Notes under the pieces: generated by a model
Seen by the model: the letters and a program-made list of their open reading frames with translations, nothing else
The model's database searches: none
What the model was told of the DNA's origin: nothing
NCBI GenBank assembly: GCA_964537525.1
Contig: CAZIAB010000007.1
Coordinates: forward strand, 1-30,021
Source: CAYMDJ01 sp964537525
Lineage (GTDB): Archaea; Aenigmatarchaeota; Aenigmatarchaeia; QMZP01
Direction: 5' to 3'
Length of the DNA stretch: 30,021 nucleotides
Shown here: positions 6,982 through 14,350 of the stretch, piece by piece
Layout: every line of letters begins with the position of its first letter
Numbering within the stretch: position 1 is the stretch's first letter
Made by a program: the position numbers and the translations under genes

Positions 6982-9021
6982 ATGCTCATGTCTTTCAGAT
7001 TGAAGCTGAAGAAAAAGATATCAGACGTAAAGTATGAAAGGTTCGTCCTCAGGGAACCCAAGCACCTGATAGTCATACCGAGGGTTACCGACCCCACGAG
7101 CCTCAACGTAAGGTACAACCTGCTCTATCCCTTCGCAAAGGCGAACGTGAAATGGGACAGCGACAAGAAATCAGTCATCTACAGGATAATCGAGCCAAAG
7201 CTCGATGAAAGGGAGGCCAAGATAAAGTACGCCATAGAGCAGGCGCTCGAGGAGATAATAGACGTGAAGCTCTCTGTCATCAAGAACGAGAGCGGCGCGA
7301 CAGACTACCTCCAGAAGAAGGTGATGTCAGTCATAGAGGACCTGGGAATCAAGGTCCCTGAGGAATCATACCGGAAGATAATGTATTACATAGTTAGGGA
7401 TTTCGTCGGCCTGAACGAGATAGAGGCCATGATGCACGACCCCTACATAGAGGACATCGGCTGCAATGGTTTGAACACCCCTGTCTACATCATACACAGG
7501 AGGTTCGGTTCCATCGAGACAAGCGTCGTTTACAAGAATCCCGAGAAGCTGTCTGACTTCGTAGTGAAGATGGCAGAGCGCTGCGGGAGGTACATATCCT
7601 ATGCGGTTCCCCTCCTTGACGGCAGCCTCCCTGACGGCAGCAGGGTTCAGGCATCCCTCGCCAGGGACGTCACTACCAGGGGCCCGACCTTCTCAATCAG
7701 GAGGTTCAGGAGGAATCCATATTCTCCGGTGGACCTGATAAACCTTGGAACGGTCTCCGTTGACATAATGGCATACCTCTGGATTCTCGTCCAGTACAAC
7801 GTATCGATGCTGATATGCGGAGGGGTCTCCACAGGGAAGACCACCTTCCTGAATTGTTTAAGCATGTTCATTGAGCCGGAGGAGAAGATAATCTCGATAG
7901 AGGACACCAGGGAGATAAACCTCCCCCATGAGAACTGGATTCCCTCTGTCAGCAGGACCGGGTTTGGCACCCCGCTGGCGTCCGGCAAGAGGTACGGAGA
8001 AGTTGATTTGTTTGACCTCCTCAAGGAATCCTTCAGGCAGAACCCCTCTTACGTGATAGTGGGCGAGGTGAGGGGCAAGGAAGCCTACGTCCTGTTCCAG
8101 GGAATGGCATCGGGCCACTCCTCGATAGGAACGATACACGCGGGCTCGGTTGACGACGTCATCAAGAGGCTCCAGACCCCTCCCATAGAGCTGTCGCCCT
8201 CCCTTATAGAATCCCTGGACGTCATGATAGTCCTCACGCACAGCAAGGAGAAGGGCCCCTCGGCTAGGAGGGTAAAGGAGGTAGTGGAGATACAGTCCCT
8301 TGACGAGAGGTCAGGAAGGGCCTACACCAAGGAGATATTCTCATGGGTCCCCTCCTCGGACAGCTTCAGGGAAACCCTGAGGGAATCGGAGCTACTGAGG
8401 GTGATATCCTTCCAGGAGGGGTTCGGCTACCAGAGGATACTGGAGGAGCTCGAGGAGAGGAAGACCGTCCTCAAATGGATGGTCGAGCACGACATAAGGG
8501 AGTTCGATGACGTCTGCAAGCTGATAAACACCTTCTACAATGACAAGGAAACCATCATGGAATGGGTAAGGAAGGACCAGCCGCCCCCTCACATGAAGAG
8601 GCCCGACAAGCTGTGGAAGAAGTCCCATTCAAAAAAGAAGAAGGAGACGAAGAAGCTGAAGCCCATGAAGAAGGCCAAGCCAAAGAAAGAGGAAACTGCG
8701 GAAAAAGGCGAGCAGGCAAAGGAAAAGAAGCCCGAACAGGAAACCAAGAAGGAAGAGAAACCTGCGGAAAAGAAAGAGGAGCCAAAGGAGGAACCCAAAC
8801 CAGCCCAGGAAAAGAAGGAGCCTGCAAAAGAGGAAACGAAGGAAAAGCCTGCGGATACAAGTGAAAAAGTAAAGGAAGAACCAAAGGAAAAGAAATCCCC
8901 AGAGGAGAAGCCAGCAGAAAAACCTGCGGAAAAAGGCGATCAGGCAAAGGAAGAGCCCAGCGACGATGACGAGTATGACAAGGCCACCGAAGAGCTAAGA
9001 AGAATGCTCAGGGAGTCCTGA
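6982..9021 (+). CDS. Type II/IV secretion (pilus/archaellum-type) ATPase with charged C-terminal tail
   Basis: 679 residues of the GspE/TadA/ArlI/VirB11 family, hexameric motors that drive pilin polymerisation at the inner face of the membrane. Walker A is GGVSTGKTT (280-288), Walker B is YVIVGEVRG (357-365), and the His box ASGHSSIGTIHAGS follows. The N-terminal region (MMHDPYIEDIGCNG; PDGSRVQ) is typical of the archaeal TadA-like branch. The ORF starts directly after the KaiC stop codon. Residues from about 538 to 679 are an unusual low-complexity tail rich in Lys, Glu and Pro, ending in an acidic DDDEYDKATEELRRML helix; ordinary family members end well before this. The matching membrane platform protein lies convergently at 9036-9914. 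Confidence 0.95.
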   Translation: MLMSFRLKLKKKISDVKYERFVLREPKHLIVIPRVTDPTSLNVRYNLLYPFAKANVKWDSDKKSVIYRIIEPKLDEREAKIKYAIEQALEEIIDVKLSVIKNESGATDYLQKKVMSVIEDLGIKVPEESYRKIMYYIVRDFVGLNEIEAMMHDPYIEDIGCNGLNTPVYIIHRRFGSIETSVVYKNPEKLSDFVVKMAERCGRYISYAVPLLDGSLPDGSRVQASLARDVTTRGPTFSIRRFRRNPYSPVDLINLGTVSVDIMAYLWILVQYNVSMLICGGVSTGKTTFLNCLSMFIEPEEKIISIEDTREINLPHENWIPSVSRTGFGTPLASGKRYGEVDLFDLLKESFRQNPSYVIVGEVRGKEAYVLFQGMASGHSSIGTIHAGSVDDVIKRLQTPPIELSPSLIESLDVMIVLTHSKEKGPSARRVKEVVEIQSLDERSGRAYTKEIFSWVPSSDSFRETLRESELLRVISFQEGFGYQRILEELEERKTVLKWMVEHDIREFDDVCKLINTFYNDKETIMEWVRKDQPPPHMKRPDKLWKKSHSKKKKETKKLKPMKKAKPKKEETAEKGEQAKEKKPEQETKKEEKPAEKKEEPKEEPKPAQEKKEPAKEETKEKPADTSEKVKEEPKEKKSPEEKPAEKPAEKGDQAKEEPSDDDEYDKATEELRRMLRES

Positions 9022-9035
9022 CATTCCAGCCATTT

Positions 9036-9914
9036 CTATATTCCGGGATGAGTCACGTGTATGAATGATATGAATATTATGTTTATCACGGGCACGCCGA
9101 CGTAGGCCATCGCATTTATCACGTCAGGTATGCTCATCCCGAAGACATCCCCTCCTATGACGTTCATCATCACCAGGACGGATAGCATCATCAGGGGCGC
9201 GGCTATCATCACTGCCGTGTAGATGTCGGACAGCGTACCGAGCGCCTTTGAATATTTCTCCCTCTTCATCCTGTAGTCAAACAGCGATTTCTCTGACATC
9301 TCCTTGAGATAGCCTGACAGGTTTCCTCCCTTGCTTATGGTAGAGCTGATTCCGTTGAGTACCTGCTTGAATTCCGGCGAGGGTGTTCTCTCTGCAACGT
9401 CGTCTATCGCTGCGATGGATGACATCCCGAACGTCTTTATGTTCCTTATCACCATCCCTGCCTCCCTCGATATGTCCCCATATTCCTTGAGCCTCGATAG
9501 CAGGTCGAACATGAACTCCGGAGGGATTCCTGATGAGGAAACCGAATCCATGTGTATCAGCGCAAAGGGGAGGTTTGCCTCTATCGACTTCCTGATGGAC
9601 TTCTCCCTCTGCATGGGATAAATGTAAAATATCACGAACGAGAAAGATGCTGCCAGGACAGGGACGAAAACCACGTAGTAGACAGTCATTATTAGGTCGA
9701 GCGCGAGCAATCCCGCAACAACAAGCATTGCTCCAAGACTCACCGCATACACGATGACAACGGTCAGGTACATCATCGATACCCACGCATTGAGGAGTAT
9801 GTTTATGCTGGCCCCCTTGAGATGCGGCCTGAGGCTCTCGAATCCCTCCATCGTCCCCTTTGCAACCCCGCCAAACAGCTTCAGGGAAAGCCTCTTGTAA
9901 GCTTCCACGAACAT
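9036..9914 (-). CDS. Type II secretion F-domain membrane protein (TadC/ArlJ-like)
   Basis: 292 residues. Two hydrophobic segments lie near 45-75 and 77-100. A cytoplasmic helical region with the T2SS-F pattern follows (MQREKSIRKSIEANLPFALIHMDSVSSSGIPPEFMF), then two C-terminal membrane segments. The polytopic platform protein couples the cytoplasmic ATPase to the growing pilus. It is convergent with the ATPase gene, 14 bases between stops, rather than in the same operon as is usual. A TATA box (TTTTATAGCG on the minus strand, 9935-9943) lies about 25 bases before the start, so the gene has its own promoter. No pilin or prepilin peptidase gene is visible in the window. Confidence 0.92.
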   Translation of the reverse strand: MFVEAYKRLSLKLFGGVAKGTMEGFESLRPHLKGASINILLNAWVSMMYLTVVIVYAVSLGAMLVVAGLLALDLIMTVYYVVFVPVLAASFSFVIFYIYPMQREKSIRKSIEANLPFALIHMDSVSSSGIPPEFMFDLLSRLKEYGDISREAGMVIRNIKTFGMSSIAAIDDVAERTPSPEFKQVLNGISSTISKGGNLSGYLKEMSEKSLFDYRMKREKYSKALGTLSDIYTAVMIAAPLMMLSVLVMMNVIGGDVFGMSIPDVINAMAYVGVPVINIIFISFIHVTHPGI

Positions 9915-9934
9915 GTTTATTATTTGGCGGCGCG

Positions 9935-9943
9935 CTATAAAAC
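9935..9943 (-). promoter_or_regulatory. TATA box of the TadC-like gene
   Basis: TTTTATAGC on the minus strand, about 25 bases before the ATG at 9914. The rest of 9915-10069 is A/T-rich and holds the TATA-like CTTTTATTAAT near 10040 for the plus-strand gene at 10070; I see no gene in it. Confidence 0.5.
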
Positions 9944-10069
9944 CCTTTTACTGTTAAATTTTTCGCCAATTAACCATAGGCAGTTACCATTAACGAATCT
10001 TAATTGTTCCCAAAAGCGTTTACGGAAAAGAACCCTTTACTTTTATTAATCATATCCAAGATTAGAAGC

Positions 10070-11032
10070 ATGAGCGGGATAATACTCTTCGGCCTGGGAG
10101 AGATAGGGAGCGGCATTGCAAGGCTTGCCCTCGAGAGGGGGGTGGAGATTAGGGGCGCGGTTGACATCCACCCTGACAAGGCAGGAAAGGATTTGGGAGA
10201 GCTACTCGGCCTAAACTCCCTGGGAATCATCGTCTCCGGAGGGTTGGATGGCGCTCTCTCCTCTGACGCTGACATCGTTGTCAATTCTACCATATCCTCC
10301 CTGGAGGGACTGGAACCGGACATAATAAAGGTCATCAATGCCAGGAAGAACCTCATATCCACCTGCGAGGAGCTTGCATACCCCCATGCCAATCACCCTG
10401 AGATCGCAGAGAGGATAGACAGGCTCGCAAGGGAGAACGGAGTTAGCGTGATGGGAGCGGGAGTCAATCCCGGATTCGTCATGGACAGGTTGGTCCTCAC
10501 ACTTGCGGGAACGTGCAGCAGCATAAAGAAGGCAAGGGCTACCCGGATAGTGAACACATCCGAGAGAAGGATTAACCTGCAGAAGAAGACAGGTGCCGGC
10601 ATGTCTCCGACAGAGTTCAGCGCGGGACTTAAAGAGGGAAGGATAAGGCACGTGGGCCTCCCTGAATCAGTGAGGATGATTGCAGACGGCCTGGGAATCA
10701 GGCTCGATGAAATCAGGGAAAGCACAGAGCCGGTGATAGCAGAGGAAGACGTTGAGAGCAGTCACATAAAGGCAGAGAAGGGAATGATATCCGGCCTGAA
10801 GCAGGTTGCCCTGGGAATGAAGGGCAACGAACCAGTCATCGCTCTGGAACTCCATATGTACATGGGAGCAGAATCCTGCGATTCCATCCAGATAGAGGGA
10901 ACGCCGGACATAAGCATGAAAATCAACGGGGGGATTCACGGTGACGTCGCTACCGTCGCCTTAATCACCAATTTGATACCCAGGGTAATAGATGCAAAGC
11001 CAGGCCTCCTCACAGCCAGGGACTTCGCCTAG
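10070..11032 (+). CDS. DapB-like NAD(P)-dependent dehydrogenase (diaminopentanoate dehydrogenase-like)
   Basis: 320 residues from the ATG at 10070. Upstream in-frame codons from 10004 are rejected because the Rossmann fold starts right here and a TATA-like element lies about 26 bases before. The N-terminus is a dinucleotide-binding fold (IILFGLGEIGSGIARLALE with acidic D37-region AVDIHP). A VNSTISSLEG segment and GAGVNPGFVMDRLVLTL follow. The C-terminal half (TGAGMSPTEFSAGLKEG; LPESVRMIADGLG) resembles 2,4-diaminopentanoate dehydrogenase and dihydrodipicolinate-reductase-like proteins. The true substrate cannot be told from sequence; no lysine or ornithine catabolic genes surround it. Confidence 0.8.
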   Translation: MSGIILFGLGEIGSGIARLALERGVEIRGAVDIHPDKAGKDLGELLGLNSLGIIVSGGLDGALSSDADIVVNSTISSLEGLEPDIIKVINARKNLISTCEELAYPHANHPEIAERIDRLARENGVSVMGAGVNPGFVMDRLVLTLAGTCSSIKKARATRIVNTSERRINLQKKTGAGMSPTEFSAGLKEGRIRHVGLPESVRMIADGLGIRLDEIRESTEPVIAEEDVESSHIKAEKGMISGLKQVALGMKGNEPVIALELHMYMGAESCDSIQIEGTPDISMKINGGIHGDVATVALITNLIPRVIDAKPGLLTARDFA

Positions 11033-11035
11033 AAA

Positions 11036-11296
11036 TTACCGCTTCTTCTTGACTATGCTCCGGTGCCTTGCGCACGCGGGGCATGCGTATATCTTGCTGG
11101 TTGAGAGCATCAGCCCTCTCCTAGCCCTCGGCCCGAGCTCTCTCCTGAGGACCGGGTCGTTGAGGGAGAAGCCCTTTATCACCTGGAACGTCTTGTACTT
11201 CGGGACGCGCTTTCCGCAGAAACCGCAGGTTATGGTTCCTTCCCTTCCCCTGCTCTTCGTGTGGCTCCATCCTCTCTTGTATCCTGAGCGTGTCAT
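11036..11296 (-). CDS. rps26e: Ribosomal protein eS26
   Basis: 86 residues, basic, with a zinc ribbon: TCGFCGKRVPKYKTF carries the first Cys pair and YACPACARHRSIVK the second. The order RGREGTITCGFCGKRVP...DPVLRRELG...IYACPACARH matches archaeal eS26, a small-subunit protein at the mRNA exit channel. eL34 was considered but its motifs are absent. It lies 2 bases after eL40 on the same strand, so the two ribosomal genes form an operon. It ends four bases from the convergent dehydrogenase stop. eS26 is patchily distributed in archaea, mainly in TACK and Asgard lineages, so its presence carries phylogenetic information. Confidence 0.88.
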   Translation of the reverse strand: MTRSGYKRGWSHTKSRGREGTITCGFCGKRVPKYKTFQVIKGFSLNDPVLRRELGPRARRGLMLSTSKIYACPACARHRSIVKKKR

Positions 11297-11298
11297 GA

Positions 11299-11475
11299 TT
11301 ACCTCTTTGCTTCCTTATGTGCGGGCCTCAGCTTCTTTGACTTGCACTTCCTGCACTTGACCTTTCCCTGCCTTACCTTTATCAGGTCTCCCTTGTTCCT
11401 TGCCCCGCACTTCATGCAGAAGAAGACTCTGAAGAAGAGCCTCTTCTCGGCCTCGGGGAATTTCTGCTTCGCCAT
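11299..11475 (-). CDS. rpl40e: Ribosomal protein eL40
   Basis: 58 residues. The eL40 pattern is clear: FPEAEKRLFFRVFFC, MKCGARN and CRKCKSKKLRP, forming a zinc ribbon of two CxxC pairs, followed by a basic tail. A longer in-frame extension upstream (to 12042) overlaps the cbf5 gene on the other strand and is rejected. The ATG at 11475 is preceded by the TATA run at 11507-11522. In eukaryotes eL40 is fused to ubiquitin; in archaea it is free, as here. Forms an operon with eS26. Confidence 0.93.
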   Translation of the reverse strand: MAKQKFPEAEKRLFFRVFFCMKCGARNKGDLIKVRQGKVKCRKCKSKKLRPAHKEAKR

Positions 11476-11493
11476 TATAACCACTCGCTTAAC

Positions 11494-11530
11494 ATAATTA
11501 AGGCAGCTATTTAAATATATATCATCCTGC
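11494..11530. promoter_or_regulatory. Divergent promoter for eL40-eS26 and cbf5
   Basis: An A/T-rich core TATTTAAATATATAT (about 11508-11522) lies between the two divergent units and can be read as a TATA box on both strands. It is about 35 bases from the eL40 start and about 50 from the cbf5 start. Confidence 0.6.
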
Positions 11531-11565
11531 AAGCCATCCTGCAGGCACGCTGCAAGGAGCCTGAA

Positions 11566-12366
11566 ATGAAAACCGGACAATTGGTTGAAAGGGGGATTCT
11601 CCTGCTCGACAAGCCCGAAACCCTGGAGAGCATGAGATGCGTTGAGAAGGCAAAAACCATACTGGGAGCGAGGAAGGCAGGCCACTCCGGGACGCTGGAC
11701 CCCAAGGTCACCGGACTGATGCTCATAGCGTTCAACGAGGCAACCAAGGCAATGCCCCTTCTGATTGGCCTGAAGAAGCGCTACGGAGGTTCTATGAGGG
11801 TCCACGGGGACGTCAATCCCTCCGCTCTCCGCCAGGCAGCCTCCGCGTTCATTGGAAGGATAACCCAGACCCCTCCCAGGCGCTCTGCTGTGGCGCGCAG
11901 GCCCAGGGAGCGCGAGGTGTTTTCCTTCAGAATCACAGGGGCAGAGGGAAGGAATGTCTCCTTTGAGACAGAGACAGAGGCAGGGACCTATGTCAGGAAG
12001 CTCTGCCACGACATCGGCGAGAAGCTCGGCACCGGCGCCCACATGACCTCCCTACGGAGGGTCTCGATTGGAAACTTCACCATAAAGGAGGCCCACACCC
12101 TTGAGGAGCTCAAGGAAAGCGGAGAATCCCTCCTGATTCCCCTGGAGGACGCCCTCAAAAGGGCCGGCGCCAAGACCATCAGAATAAAGAAAGGGGCAGA
12201 GAAACCAGTCAGGAACGGCTCACCCATCCATAAAGAATTCCTCGCCAGGAAGCCCCCTTCCATGAAGGAGGGTGAAAGGGCAGTAATATACACAAAGGAC
12301 AGCCCCATCGGGATTGCCCTGGTAAAGGAAGGAAGGATAAAGACCGACCGGATATTCAACATTTGA
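11566..12366 (+). CDS. cbf5: tRNA/rRNA pseudouridine synthase, Cbf5/TruB family
   Basis: 266 residues. It has the TruB/Cbf5 catalytic core: ILLLDKPETLES, then KAGHSGTLDPKVTG with catalytic Asp45, the HGDV segment, PPRRSAVARR, and EAGTYVRKLCHDIGEKLGTGAHM. A C-terminal PUA-like region (IPLEDALKRAG...KKGAEKPVRNG) follows. Archaeal Cbf5 is the catalytic subunit of H/ACA RNPs and also modifies tRNA position 55. At 266 residues it is shorter than the usual roughly 330, mainly because the N-terminal extension is missing. An AAGGAG 7-8 bases before the ATG supports the start. Divergent from eL40-eS26. Confidence 0.93.
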   Translation: MKTGQLVERGILLLDKPETLESMRCVEKAKTILGARKAGHSGTLDPKVTGLMLIAFNEATKAMPLLIGLKKRYGGSMRVHGDVNPSALRQAASAFIGRITQTPPRRSAVARRPREREVFSFRITGAEGRNVSFETETEAGTYVRKLCHDIGEKLGTGAHMTSLRRVSIGNFTIKEAHTLEELKESGESLLIPLEDALKRAGAKTIRIKKGAEKPVRNGSPIHKEFLARKPPSMKEGERAVIYTKDSPIGIALVKEGRIKTDRIFNI

Positions 12367-12409
12367 TGCGGTTGCAAAATATTTTATAACACCTTATGAA
12401 ATAACAAGC

Positions 12410-12829
12410 ATGGAAATCAGGGAAGCTACCCTTGGTGACGTTGAACAGATAGGCAATCTCATGAGGAGCGATGGCAGGAGAGCCTATACAAAGGACCTTG
12501 CCATAGACCTCATAGAAAACAGCCAATCACTTTGTCTGGTGCTAACAGAAAATAATCAAATCGTTGGCTCCCTTGGAGCAAGGGGCGAAGGAAAGAACTC
12601 CTGTTGGCTGTACTACATTATTGTCAAAGAGGAATTCAGGAAAAAAGGACATGCAAGAGAGCTGATGAAGAGGTTCTTTGATGAGGCAAGGAAAATTGGT
12701 GCAAAGAGGATAGCTCTGGACACCCCTGAAAAGGAATTCTTCGAGAAATTCGGGTTCAAAGAGGTCGGAAGGCTCCCTGATTGGTACGAGGACATGGACC
12801 AGGTCATAATGTACATGACCCTTGGGTAA
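12410..12829 (+). CDS. GNAT-family N-acetyltransferase
   Basis: 139 residues. The GNAT fold begins with MEIREATLGDVEQI and contains motif A (WLYYIIVKEEFRKKGHARELMKRF, with the acetyl-CoA-binding R-x-x-G-x-A) and motif B (LDTPEKEFFEKFGFKEVG). The substrate is not predictable. A TATA-like run AAAATATTTTATAA (12375-12388) lies about 25 bases before the ATG, which indicates a leaderless message separate from cbf5. The tRNA-Cys gene lies just downstream on the other strand. Confidence 0.9.
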   Translation: MEIREATLGDVEQIGNLMRSDGRRAYTKDLAIDLIENSQSLCLVLTENNQIVGSLGARGEGKNSCWLYYIIVKEEFRKKGHARELMKRFFDEARKIGAKRIALDTPEKEFFEKFGFKEVGRLPDWYEDMDQVIMYMTLG

Positions 12830-12852
12830 CTGCAAATTCCTCGAAAGAAAAG

Positions 12853-13050
12853 AGCGGAGTGAGGGAGTCGAACCCCCTTGACCCGCTATCTGCCATTTCT
12901 TGGAGTTCCTTTGGAAGCGGAAGCTCCTTTTGGCTTGAACCTTTCGTGTCTCGTGGACACGAGACATCTCGTCATCCTTTACGATGTTCGAGATGCCGAT
13001 TTCCAAAAGGTTCACTGCAGGCGGGCGCGTAGCCGTTCCGCCAACTCCGC
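12853..13050 (-). tRNA. trnC: tRNA-Cys (GCA) with a 127-base intron
   Basis: Exon 1 is 13050-13015 and exon 2 is 12887-12853; the mature tRNA is 71 nt. Acceptor GCGGAGT pairs with ACTCCGC, discriminator T. The D stem is GCG/CGC, the anticodon stem CCCGC/GCGGG with loop CTGCAGA (GCA at 34-36), the variable loop TCAA, and the T arm GGGGG-TTCGACT-CCCTC. No CCA is encoded. The intron is at the canonical 37/38 position. The bulge-helix-bulge is clear: CTGC of the loop pairs with GCAG at the intron end, leaving 3-nt bulges AGT and ATA. A TATA element lies near 13076-13086 and a T-rich terminator at 12839-12852. Confidence 0.93.
12888..13014 (-). other. tRNA-Cys intron (127 nt, highly structured)
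   Basis: The intron at position 37/38 has several self-complementary segments: CCTTTTGG with CCAAAAGG, CATCTCG with CGAGATG, TCTCGTG with CACGAGA, and GGAG-rich with CTCC-rich arms. Archaeal tRNA introns are usually 15-60 nt, so this is long. I see no convincing C/D box or ORF in it. Confidence 0.85.
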
Positions 13051-13107
13051 ACTGGATAGTAATAGTGAGGCTTTGCTTTTAATAAGTTTTGGTTGGCCGC
13101 TCCATGG

Positions 13108-14310
13108 CTAGAGTTTCAGCCTTGGCCGGCTCTTCTTCAGGAGGTTCTTCATTGCCGCGGGCGCTATTATAGTGGTCACCAGGGCCATCACCACTATTAT
13201 GGAGAAGAGCTCCTGCGTTATCAGCGCGCTCTGGAGCGCTATTCCCGCTATTACCAGCTCCACCGCGCCCCTTGCGTTCATGCCGAAGCCGATTGCGAGG
13301 CTCTCCCTCTTCCTGAAACCGCTTACCCTCGAGGGGATATAAACCCCAATGACCTTGCCAGAAACAGCTGCCAGTATGACGAGGACAGCGAACAGGAGCA
13401 GGCCGGGCGCCGTGATTATCCCCGGGGACATCTGTATGCCTATCCACACGAAGAACAGCGGGGTGAGGAGGCCCAGTGCGAGGGAAGAGAACCTGTCAAG
13501 GAGCGCGTTCTCCACCTCCGCATGCTTTTCCGTGGCATACCTGGTGAAGACCCCTGCCATGAAGGCGCCTATTATCCCCGAGCCCAGCATGTATTCAGAG
13601 CTTACTGCATAAAGCATCACGAGGATTATCGTGATGCCGAAAAGCGACTGCGGGCTCTTCAGCTTACCTGCCCATTTGAGGAGCTTCGGGAATATGAAGA
13701 CTCCGACAAACCCGAACACAGCGAAGAATATAACCATGTCCACCAGTATGCCGGTCACAGAGAACAGCGCGTTCCCTATCCCTGCCTTTATCACGCTCGT
13801 TATGACAGAGAGCATGAGAAGCCCCATGATATCGTCCAGCACGCCCGCCTCGATTATTATCTGGCCCAACTCGCTCTTCATCTTCCTGAGCTCCATCAGC
13901 GTTTCCTCTGCAACCCCTACCGCGGATATGGACAGGCAGATTCCCAGTATGAGCGCATGGACGACAGAGAAGCCCGGTATGAAGTAGGGGCCTGCCAGGA
14001 TTCCCAGGCCGAACCCGAGGACGAGAGGTAAGATTATGCCCCCTCCGGCAACGGCAGATGCCATCCTCCCTGTCCTGACCATCCTTGCCGGGTTTATGGC
14101 CATGCCCGCAATGAACATAAGGAAGAATATTCCCAGCATGGCAAGGGATTCTGTTTCAGGACCCGGGACTATCATGTTCAGCACGCTCGGCCCCAGGACC
14201 ACTCCCGCGATTATCTGCCCTATTATGCATGGCTGTCCAAGCCTCTCGGCAACCTCCCCGAGCAGCCTGGCCGCGACCAGTATCACCAGGACCGAAAGCA
14301 GCAGTTCCAT
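13108..14310 (-). CDS. CPA2-family cation:proton antiporter
   Basis: 400 residues with about 12 hydrophobic segments and no cytoplasmic TrkA domain. The N-terminus (AARLLGEVAERLGQPCIIGQIIAGVVLGPSVL) is typical of KefB/NapA/GerN-type antiporters. The ion-binding acidic pair is Asp159-Asp160 in EAGVLDDIMGLL, which implies an electrogenic two-proton mechanism as in NapA/NhaA-like carriers. A later FGMNARGAVELVIA motif is also family-typical. It should exchange Na+ (or K+) for H+ across the membrane. Divergent from the ArsA-type ATPase with only 40 bases between starts. Confidence 0.92.
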   Translation of the reverse strand: MELLLSVLVILVAARLLGEVAERLGQPCIIGQIIAGVVLGPSVLNMIVPGPETESLAMLGIFFLMFIAGMAINPARMVRTGRMASAVAGGGIILPLVLGFGLGILAGPYFIPGFSVVHALILGICLSISAVGVAEETLMELRKMKSELGQIIIEAGVLDDIMGLLMLSVITSVIKAGIGNALFSVTGILVDMVIFFAVFGFVGVFIFPKLLKWAGKLKSPQSLFGITIILVMLYAVSSEYMLGSGIIGAFMAGVFTRYATEKHAEVENALLDRFSSLALGLLTPLFFVWIGIQMSPGIITAPGLLLFAVLVILAAVSGKVIGVYIPSRVSGFRKRESLAIGFGMNARGAVELVIAGIALQSALITQELFSIIVVMALVTTIIAPAAMKNLLKKSRPRLKL

Positions 14311-14350
14311 GGAAACCCAAGATATTTATACGTGCTATATAATTAGTATT
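14311..14350. promoter_or_regulatory. Compact divergent promoter (antiporter/ArsA)
   Basis: A 40-base spacer containing GATATTTATAC (about 14321-14331) for the plus gene, about 25 bases from its ATG, and CTATATAATT (about 14335-14344) for the minus gene. Both transcripts are probably leaderless and the two polymerase footprints must overlap. Confidence 0.55.

Noticed and set aside
11476..12042. Long N-terminal extension of the eL40 frame
   Set aside because: It lies opposite the cbf5 coding sequence and is not ribosomal-protein-like; eL40 alone is complete from 11475.
13093..14031. A 312-codon plus-strand frame opposite the antiporter
   Set aside because: Its composition is a shadow of the membrane protein on the other strand (rich in His, Tyr, Arg, Glu), with no promoter or domain.
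14036..14350. Upstream extension of the ArsA/Get3 frame
   Set aside because: It overlaps the antiporter gene on the opposite strand and the P-loop protein is complete from 14351.
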